NCBI RefSeq assembly: GCF_000517405.1
Contig: NZ_CP006568.1
Coordinates: 2,976,001 to 3,040,000 of the forward strand
Origin: Candidatus Sodalis pierantonius str. SOPE
GTDB lineage: Bacteria; Pseudomonadota; Gammaproteobacteria; Enterobacterales; Enterobacteriaceae
DNA length: 64,000 nucleotides
Direction: 5' to 3'
The translations under genes were made by a program, and so were the position numbers. The stretch's first letter is position 1. Every line of letters begins with the position of its first letter. This document shows, one piece after another, positions 57,496 to 64,000 of this stretch. A model generated the notes under the pieces. That model saw only the letters and a program-made list of their open reading frames with translations, was not told the DNA's origin and did no database searches.

Positions 57496-58992
57496 ATGCC
57501 TTTACTTCTCACTACGGCGCATGTCGCCACGTTGGCCGATGGCCATAGCGCCACCAGCGAGCGGCATGTGATTCGCAGCGCCAGCGATGTTTCCAGCCTG
57601 GTCAATTATCACACCGATAATCGTTCCCATGCCTCCATCATTATTGCCATCGCGCTCGGCGGCGTGTTTCTCGATGCCTACGATCTCGGTGCGCTGGCGT
57701 TCGGCATCAAGGATGTGGCGCGAGAGTTCAACCTGACCCCGGCCGCCACCGGCATGGTGGCATCGGCCATTACGTTTGGCGCTATCGTCGGCGCGTTCTT
57801 CGACGGTTATCTAACCGATAAAATTGGCCGCTATCGGGTATTCATGGCGGACATGCTGTTTTTTGTGCTGGCGGCGCTGGCCTGTGCCTTCGCCCCCAAT
57901 GAATGGGTACTCACCGCCGCACGCTTTGTGATGGGCCTGGGCGTGGGGATTGATTTGCCGGTGGCGATGGCCTTTCTGGCGGAGTTTTCCCGCCTGCGCG
58001 GACGGGGTAACAAAGCCGCCAGCATTGCCATGTGGTGCCCCACCTGGTATGCCGCTATCAGCGTTTCCTATCTACTGGTGTTGTTGCTGTACGGCGTATT
58101 GCCGGAAGGGCATACCGCTTGGCTATGGCGGCTGATCCTCGGCTTCGGCGCCGTACCGGCGCTGGTGATTATCGCCATCCGTAGCCGCTATATGAGCGAA
58201 TCGCCCGGCTGGGCCGCCAACCAGGGCGATCTGGCCGGGGCAGCGAAAATCTTGCGCCATTCCTACGGGATTAATGCCGAGGTGGCAACGGACGCGCCGG
58301 CGCCGCAGATCAACCGTCGCGCCAAAGCCGGTTTGCGCAATTACGCCGCGCTGCTGCGTGGCGTTTACCTGCGGCGGACGGTGCTTGCCACCCTTATCGC
58401 CGTGGCCTCCTCGTTTGCTTATAATGCGGTGGCGTTTGGTCTACCGGTCATCCTCAGCAGTTTCCTCGAGCAGTCCATGCTGAGCACCATTCTGTTCTCG
58501 CTGGCGCTGAATCTACTGTTCGCGTTTGTCGGCGGGCTGCTTGCGGTGCGCTTTGTCCCCCGCTTCGGCGCCTGGCCCATGACCGTGCTGGGCTATGCTC
58601 TACAGCTATTGTCGCTCATCGGGCTGGCGCTTATCGGCCGTCCCCACGATGGCATTCGGGCCGGTCTCGCCATAGCCATGCTGGCGTTGTTCCTGTTCGG
58701 ACAAGGAGTCGGCCCCGGTTCGCACAGCATGACGTTCGCGTCGCTAAGCTACCCCACCTCGCTGCGCGGCGTGGGTGTCAGCTTTAACCAGACGCTGATG
58801 CGTGCCAGTTCAACGCTGTCGCTGTTTTTGTTCCCGGTGCTGACGGCGCTGCTCGGCACCGGCGTTTTCTGGGTGATTGCGCTGGCGCCGCTGGCGGGCC
58901 TGCTAGCCTTGCTGACCCTTCGCTGGGAGCCGTCGGGCTATGATGTGGATGCAGAAGATTTCGCGTCGCCGTCCACCGTCGCTGCGGGATAA
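57496..58992 (+). CDS. MFS transporter of unknown substrate
   Basis: The 498-residue, 12-helix MFS protein has a cytoplasmic N-terminal tail of about 45 residues, then ALGGVFLDAYDLGALAFG, the family loop motif GYLTDKIGRYRVF, a helix-4/5 motif FVMGLGVGIDLPVAMAFLAEF and a second-half counterpart. The acidic D in helix 1 and the loop motif place it with metabolite:H+ symporters (sugar-porter and aromatic acid groups). The substrate cannot be told from sequence alone. Intact, between a dead effector gene and dead yfaY, which suggests it is still under selection. Confidence 0.82.
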   Translation: MPLLLTTAHVATLADGHSATSERHVIRSASDVSSLVNYHTDNRSHASIIIAIALGGVFLDAYDLGALAFGIKDVAREFNLTPAATGMVASAITFGAIVGAFFDGYLTDKIGRYRVFMADMLFFVLAALACAFAPNEWVLTAARFVMGLGVGIDLPVAMAFLAEFSRLRGRGNKAASIAMWCPTWYAAISVSYLLVLLLYGVLPEGHTAWLWRLILGFGAVPALVIIAIRSRYMSESPGWAANQGDLAGAAKILRHSYGINAEVATDAPAPQINRRAKAGLRNYAALLRGVYLRRTVLATLIAVASSFAYNAVAFGLPVILSSFLEQSMLSTILFSLALNLLFAFVGGLLAVRFVPRFGAWPMTVLGYALQLLSLIGLALIGRPHDGIRAGLAIAMLALFLFGQGVGPGSHSMTFASLSYPTSLRGVGVSFNQTLMRASSTLSLFLFPVLTALLGTGVFWVIALAPLAGLLALLTLRWEPSGYDVDAEDFASPSTVAAG

Positions 58993-59084
58993 GTCATTGC
59001 GGCGGGATTGACCTGCGCCGTGGCTTAAGCCCGCGCCAAGGGTTAACTCGGCATTGTAGATTAAGCCTGCACGGTAGGATGCAT

Positions 59085-59120
59085 AAGGGGGCCGTCGCCG
59101 GACGATTGCCCCCTTTTATT
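59085..59120 (+). terminator. Terminator after the MFS gene
   Basis: AAGGGGGC ... GCCCCCTTTTATTT with a 15-base loop, 92 bp past the MFS stop and in the convergent gap with yfaY; works for either strand. Confidence 0.8.
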
Positions 59121-59186
59121 TATTAGACCGTAAACGCCTTAGCGGCGCTGTGACCGCCCCTGTGGCGCCGTAGGTCCCAGCGCGTT

Positions 59187-60170
59187 CTAAAGCGTGGCGG
59201 CAAGTCGCACCCAGCCATATTCTACATAGACCTCCCGCCCCAGCAGCCAGCGTTGCAGCATCGTTAACGCCATCAGCGCCACCACTTACTGGCGGGCGCG
59301 CAGCGGGTGGCGCGCCAAATTGTTGCGCAGGACGATAGTTTGCGCATAATCCCGCCCCGGCGTATGCAGCGCCACACTGAAATGATCCTGCGCCAAAGCG
59401 CCTACCACCAGCCCCAGCGAGGCGCCGTGACGCTACGCCAGCTGCGCGGCCTGCTGCGCCAGCGCCGCTAAATCGACGCTTGGCCCAGCGCTCTCAGGTG
59501 CTTCAGGCCACCATTCGCCGCCCGTCACCGGCACGCCGGCGCTCCGGCACTGCCAGGTGACCATCCCGGCGGTGAACTGCTCCGCCAGCGCCAGGGTTAA
59601 TCCCCGCTGCCCCAGCCGGGTCGGCAAATCGTCGGTCCCCTCATAAAGCTGGCTGTCGCCGGCCACAGCGCGAATCTGCTGCCATACCTGCTCCATCGCC
59701 TCGCGTTCGTGGGCCGGGCCGGTCAGCTTCAATTCAATGATCGGCATCGAGGAGCGGTAGCCGAGCACCACCTCCTCCGGCAGCGGCAGGCCGTCGAGCT
59801 CATTGGCCAGATCGCTTTCGCCGCGGCCAAAAGTGGTCATGCGCAGGCAAAGCGGCGGATCCGGCAAATCGAACCGCTCGCGCAGCCGCGGCACGATTTC
59901 GCGCTCCACCATGACCTTGAATTCCGAGGGCACGCCCGGGGTAAAAAACAGCAAACAGCGGTTGAGCTGTAGCGCAAAACCGCAGGCGGTGCCGACCGGA
60001 TTATCGATAAGCTCGGCGCTGGCGAGAATCAGCGCCTGTTTGCGGTTACTGGCCGCCATTTTCGCCAGCCACTCCGCATGCTCCACCAGTTCATCGCCGG
60101 CGGCGTTGGTGTCGACAATCTACCCGTGCAACACTTCATCGCCCGTGCACAGCATTTCTACCCTAAGCAT
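59187..60170 (-). pseudogene. yfaY: YfaY (CinA-like nicotinamide-nucleotide amidase family), three stops and a deletion
   Basis: The frame starts MLRVEMLCTGDEVLHG and has NNPVGTACGF-like DNPVGTACGFALQLN, FTPGVPSEFKVMVE, MGYRSSMPIIELKL-like sequence and a C-terminus MALTMLQRWLLGREV. Stops interrupt it: TAG at 60121-60123 (Gln in E. coli), TAG at 59433-59435, TAA at 59289-59291 (Glu in E. coli). About 70 residues are deleted in frame between DTNAA and AEWLAKM. All parts lie in one frame. In E. coli yfaY lies not far from menE. Confidence 0.88.
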
Positions 60171-60302
60171 GCTCTTCTCCTGTGATCCTGTACCGCCACT
60201 TTAAAAAGCGGCATCGACAAACACAACACCTGTTCAAGGGATTTTCACGAAATGCGATAATTGCCTGAGAACGACGCGGAACAAAACGCGCCGTTCCCAC
60301 GC

Positions 60303-61699
60303 TTACGGCGCAGGGGTTTGCGCCAGCCAAGCGTGGATAGCGCCCCGCGGGATTTTTATGCCGCCCTGGTTCAGCGTCGGCGGTAAGTAATACCAAGCGA
60401 CGGGACGCTGCCACGGTGACAGTTGCGGCTCGAGCCAGGCGCGCAGCGCCGCAAGCGGGACGTTGGAATCCGCCACCGGCCTCTGGCCGTATTCCGGGTC
60501 AGCCAGCGGCGCAATAAACGCCTGGCGCACGCCGTCATGGCGGGCGAGCAGGCGTTCGATATCCTCGGGCTGCACGCCTTCGCCGCCGCAAAAAAACAAA
60601 TTGTCCAGCCGGCCGGCGATGCGCAATTCGCCAGCGTGCCGCGATCGCGGGTGTGAAACCAGCCGGCGCCCTCATCGAGCGGCAGCAACGTGCCCTGATG
60701 CCAATAACCCGCCGCCTGACTGGCCCCGCGCAGCCAGATCTCGCCCTGTACCAGCCGCAAACTGCGTCCAGCCAGCGGCAGCCCGACGCCCGCGCGTCTG
60801 GCGCAAACGGTGGAGGCGAACTCGGTCAGTCCGTATCCGCACCAGCATCGGATGCCCTGCGCCTCGGCCCGCGTAGTGAGCTCGGCGGGGATCATCGCGC
60901 CGCCGAGCAGGACATCGCTGAGCGTGAGCGACGTAGGGGATCCGTCCAGCAGTCGCCATAGCTGCGTCGGCACCAGGGAAGCATGGCTGCACCCTGCCAG
61001 CACCTGCGCCAACAGCACGCCGTCTTGCACAGCCAGGCGTGCGCCGGCATACAGCCAGCGCCAGACGATGCCCTGACCGGAAACATGATACAGCGGCAGC
61101 GACAATAGCCAGCAGCCCGCGCGCTGGAAATCCAGCAGCGTGACCACCCCGGCCGCGCTGCATAAATGGGCGGCATAGCGGTGCGCCGCCTTGGGCATCC
61201 CGCTCGACCCCGAGGTCAGAGTCAGGGTAGCAAGCCGCTGGGGATCCCATGGCGTGTCCGCCGGCGGTAGCGAAGGCCGGTGCGGCTGCGCCTCAGCGGC
61301 GGACGGGTCTGACGACAGCAGCCGCGCAACGTCGACCTCGAGCGGCACCATGCCTGACGGCCACGCCGCGGGCTCGCTGCTCCAGCCAAAGGCCAGATCG
61401 AGCGGCGGCAGCCGGTGTGCCAACAGCTCCGCCGGCAGACGGGGATTAAGCGGTGCCACCCGCGCCCCGCATTCGAGCGCCGCCAGATAGGCGAACAGCA
61501 GCTCCAGCGAATTATGCCCCCTCAGCGCCACGCCGCAACCCTCGACCACGCCCGCCTGCCGCTGCACAGCCGCCACCAGCTCAGCTCCCCTTGCGGCCCG
61601 TGCAGGGCGATCGCATGCGGATAACGTTGCGCCCACTGGTGCCAGGGCCAATCATCACAATGCTCAGGTATCGATCGCGCTCCCGTGGCCTTGGCTCAT
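60303..61699 (-). pseudogene. menE: MenE O-succinylbenzoate-CoA ligase, several frameshifts
   Basis: MenE activates o-succinylbenzoate in menaquinone synthesis. The start ATG (61699, overlapping the menC stop as ATGA) is in a different frame from DWPWHQWAQRYPHAIALHG, which in turn differs from the main frame VVEGCGVALRGHNS ... LTLTSGSSGMPKAA (adenylation motif) ... WCGYGLTEFASTVCA ... WFHTRDRGTL. A further break at about 60,630 precedes GRLDNLFFCGGEGVQPEDIE and IKIPRGAIHAWL at the end. At least three breaks, so clearly dead. Confidence 0.9.
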
Positions 61700-62391
61700 G
61701 GCATTGTCCCGATGGGCTCCAACTGCGCCCAAGACAGCAGCGGTAAATCACAGCCCGGCCAGGGCCGCACCAGTTGCGCCTGCATCAACGACAGCGTATC
61801 TAGCCCCGGCGTCACCGCGGGCGTTAGCCACTGCGCCAGGCGTGAAAGCTGGGTCAGCGCCAGACTCGATTCCACGCCGGAGCTGATGACCGCCGTCAAA
61901 CCAAACTCCTGGGCGCACTCCAGCGTCTGGCGGCAGCGCGCCAGCGCCCCCGTCAGGCTGGGTTTTACCACTAGCGCAGCCACCCCGGGAACGGCATGCA
62001 GGGTAAAGCCCGGCTCGCGCGCGCTCTCGTTCCAGGCGATGGGGATGCCGGTTTGCTCCGCGAAAGCCAGCGAATCGTCAGGGCGGCCGCAGGGCTCTTC
62101 AAGAAAATCGATGCGGGACAGGCAGCCCGGCGCCAGATAGCGGGCGAACTGCAAGGCGCGATCGCACGTCCAGCGGCGGTTAGCATCCAGCCGCAGGCGC
62201 AAATCGGGCAAGGCCGATAACAGCATATTCACCGTCAGGCTGTCCCGGATCGCCTCATACAGCCCCACCTTAAGCTTGGCCACCCGCGCGCCTGGCATAG
62301 CCGCCAGCGCGCAGCTGATGCCAAAACCGACCGAGGGCGGGGCGGCATCAAGCGTCGACTCCGACGCCTCCCCCGCCGTCCAGCGCATCAC
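61696..62391 (-). pseudogene. menC: MenC o-succinylbenzoate synthase, N-terminal domain deleted
   Basis: MenC is an enolase-superfamily dehydratase of about 320 residues; this frame has 231. The N-terminal capping domain (about 80 residues) is gone, as is a stretch between GFGISCALAA and MPGARVAKLKVGLYE. The barrel residues are mostly there: catalytic Lys in AKLKVG, metal ligands Asp (LRLDANRRW) and Glu (FLEEPCG), Lys in VVKPSL. The third metal ligand Asp is Asn (AWNESAREP). The frame has no stop, but the deletions and the ligand loss make activity unlikely. Confidence 0.85.
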
Positions 62392-63242
62392 GGATTACGC
62401 TTGAATTGGCTGAAGTCCGGCTGGCGCTTTTCGACAAAGGCGTTGCGGCCTTCTTGCCCCTCGTCGGTCATGTAAAACAGCATGGTCGCATTCCCCGCCA
62501 GCTCCTGCAGACCGGCCTGACCATCGCAATCCTCGTTGAGCGCCGCCTTCAGGCAACGTAACGCGATGGGGCTATTGGCCAGCATCTCCCGACACCAGCG
62601 CACGGTCTCGATTTCCAGGCGCGCCAACGGCACGACGGCATTCACCAGCCCCATTTCCAGCGCCTGCTCTGCATTGTACTGGCGGCACAGAAACCAAATT
62701 TCCCGCGCTTTCTTTTGGCCGACAATGCGCGCCATATAGGACGCGCCCCAGCCGCCGTCAAACGAGCCGACTTTCGGTCCGGTCTGGCCGAAGACCGCAT
62801 TGTCCGCCGCCAGCGTTAAATCGCACATCATATGCAGTACGTGGCCGCCGCCGATGGCGTAGCCGACGACCATCGCCACCACCGGCTTGGGGCAGGTGAG
62901 GATCTGGCGCTGAAAATCGAGCACATTCAGATGATGCACGCCGCCGTAGTCCTGGTAACCGCCATAATCGCCGCGCACTTTTTGATCGCCGCCGGAACAG
63001 AAGGCCTTTTCCCCCTCGCCGATGAGAATGATCACGCCGATGCCCTCATCGTAGCGCGCATCGCTCAACGCCAGCATCATCTCCTTGACCGTTAACGGCC
63101 GGAAGGCATTACGCACCTGCGGACGGTTAAGGGTAATTTTGGCGATCCCGTCCGCGGATTTGTGATAGCGAATGTCGGTGAAGTCGCCGCTGCAATCACG
63201 CCAGTCGAGGGGGGGCATACCAGGAGTCTTCATTAGGTTCAA
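62388..63242 (-). CDS. menB: 1,4-dihydroxy-2-naphthoyl-CoA synthase
   Basis: The 284-residue crotonase-fold MenB closes the naphthoate ring of menaquinone. It has the oxyanion and active-site segments AFCSGGDQKVRGDYGGYQ, GYAIGGGHVLHMMCDLTLAAD, QTGPKVGSFDGGWGASYMA and the natural end RQPDFSQFKRNP. It matches E. coli MenB throughout with no lesion. It overlaps menC by 4 bp. It is the only men gene here without a lesion, and its substrate can no longer be made if its neighbours are dead, so it may be only recently released from selection or have another use. Confidence 0.95.
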   Translation of the reverse strand: MNLMKTPGMPPLDWRDCSGDFTDIRYHKSADGIAKITLNRPQVRNAFRPLTVKEMMLALSDARYDEGIGVIILIGEGEKAFCSGGDQKVRGDYGGYQDYGGVHHLNVLDFQRQILTCPKPVVAMVVGYAIGGGHVLHMMCDLTLAADNAVFGQTGPKVGSFDGGWGASYMARIVGQKKAREIWFLCRQYNAEQALEMGLVNAVVPLARLEIETVRWCREMLANSPIALRCLKAALNEDCDGQAGLQELAGNATMLFYMTDEGQEGRNAFVEKRQPDFSQFKRNP

Positions 63243-63257
63243 GCATCATGCATTCCT

Positions 63258-63885
63258 TTATTCAAACGGAGCCAGCAAATAGTGAAGTCGTTCAGCAAAC
63301 GCCCGCGGGTTGCCGCGATGGGCGTTATGCCCTGCCGCCGCTACCGGCCACCAGGGGAGCCCCGCCTGCTCGGCCAGCGCCGAGAACTTGGCGTCTTGGG
63401 CGCCGCACAGATAACCGAACGGCAAAGGTAAACGGCGCCAGAAGATCCGGCTGGCGGCCCAACGAGCCGACGATCAACATCGCCGCCACGCCTGCGCCGC
63501 GATTACCGGCGCGCAGCCGGATCACCTCCGTCAGACCGGGATGCGCGCCTTCGACAAACAACCCGCGCCAAAAGGAATCTTGGCCATGGCAGGCGTGATA
63601 AAGCGCGATACGCCCGCCGAGGGAATAGCCGATCGTGATATAGTCGCCAATGTTCAGGGCGCGCAGGGTCTGGCTGAGCGTCGTCGACAGCGCGGCAAAC
63701 GGCTGCGGCGGCAGTGCGGCGCTGTCGCCGTGGCCCGGTAGATCCAGCGTCACCTGCGGCCAGCCGGCAAAATACGGCAGAACGGGCAACCAGTCGTCGC
63801 CCGAGCCGAGCAGGCCGTGCAGCCAGACCAGACAAGGCCGCCGACGGCTGCCCGGTTGCCTGTGCCGCACCGCCCAGGGCGTCAT
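63258..63885 (-). pseudogene. menH: MenH SHCHC synthase, internal deletion and frameshift
   Basis: MenH is an alpha/beta hydrolase-fold lyase of the menaquinone pathway. LVWLHGLLGSGDDWLPV, LDLPGHGDSA, and the nucleophile elbow TIGYSLGGRIALY are present. After VEGAHPGL about 45 residues of the lid are missing; at about 63,430 the frame breaks so that GYLCGAQDAKF and AAGHNAHRGNPRAFAE (catalytic Asp and His region) are read in another frame to 63258. The start overlaps the menD stop (ATGA). Confidence 0.88.
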
Positions 63886-64000
63886 CGCGCCATCTCCGCT
63901 ACCAGCTCGCGCAGCAGGGATGCGCCCTGCTGCGCCGGCACCAGGCGGTATCCAGGGCCGTCCGCAACGCGCCCATATCGCGCGGCCGCTGGTAGCCTAA
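63882..64000 (-). pseudogene. menD: MenD 3' end, frameshifted, cut by window edge
   Basis: MenD makes SEPHCHC early in menaquinone synthesis. GYQRPRDMGALRTALDTA matches the C-terminal region of MenD, but the last part QQGASLLRELVAEMAR (true end) is in another frame, with about 12 residues lost between. Only the last 119 bases are in the window; the rest cannot be judged. Confidence 0.75.

Overview
ORGANISM. The window reads as a gammaproteobacterial insect symbiont of the Sodalis group. The core genes (rplY, nrdAB-yfaE, ubiG, gyrA, rcsDB/C, ompC, menB, rsuA, yejKLM) are closest in my memory to Enterobacterales. About half of them carry frameshifts, nonsense codons or internal deletions. Roughly a fifth of the window is insertion-sequence DNA from only three families (IS903-type IS5, IS256, IS21), each present more than once. 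That combination of degraded enteric genes and heavy load of a few IS types matches what is known of weevil-associated Sodalis (the Sitophilus oryzae primary endosymbiont) better than the tsetse Sodalis. The species call is inference.

LAYOUT. 1-2 kb: decayed efeB and efeO. 2-12 kb: a Mu/BcepMu-type prophage relic (repressor, ner, transposase A and B, and at the far end a dam fragment), gutted by nested IS903, IS256 and IS21 copies and sitting inside the efeUOB operon. 12-13 kb: efeU with a Fur box. 13-24.4 kb: bcr(broken)-rsuA-radD/yejH(broken)-rplY, an unknown long gene split by IS256, then yejK(broken)-yejL-yejM(broken). 24.4-28.8 kb: an accessory island around tRNA-Pro(GGG) with a phage leader, a Bro-N protein, an intact Ulp1-like cysteine protease (likely host-directed effector) and an IS903-split integrase. 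28.8-30.2 kb: IS903 fragment plus IS256. 30.2-48.4 kb: yfaE-nrdB-nrdA, ubiG, gyrA, rcsC(amber), rcsB, rcsD(amber), a broken MFS gene, a DUF4186-like gene and ompC. 48.4-52 kb: a small membrane ORF, a GST, a broken ABC binding protein and cbl cut by IS21. 52-55.9 kb: IS21 then IS256. 56-59 kb: a broken SlrP/SspH/IpaH-type leucine-rich effector and an intact MFS transporter. 59-64 kb: yfaY and the men cluster, of which only menB is intact.

HOW IT FITS TOGETHER. The 8 bases flanking the IS256 copy at 30,230 (reverse complement) and the IS256 copy at 55,855 are identical, so the 30.2-54.5 kb block appears to have been inverted by recombination between two opposite IS256 copies. Undoing the inversion restores the E. 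coli-like order proL ... ompC-rcs-gyrA-ubiG-nrdAB-yfaE ... yfaY-men. Functions that look lost are ferrous iron uptake by EfeUOB, menaquinone synthesis, RadD, and possibly Rcs phosphorelay input and YejM control of LPS. Ribonucleotide reductase, gyrase, ubiquinone methylation, the porin and the ribosomal genes are kept. Several broken genes carry a single CAG-to-TAG change, noted as a separate observation.
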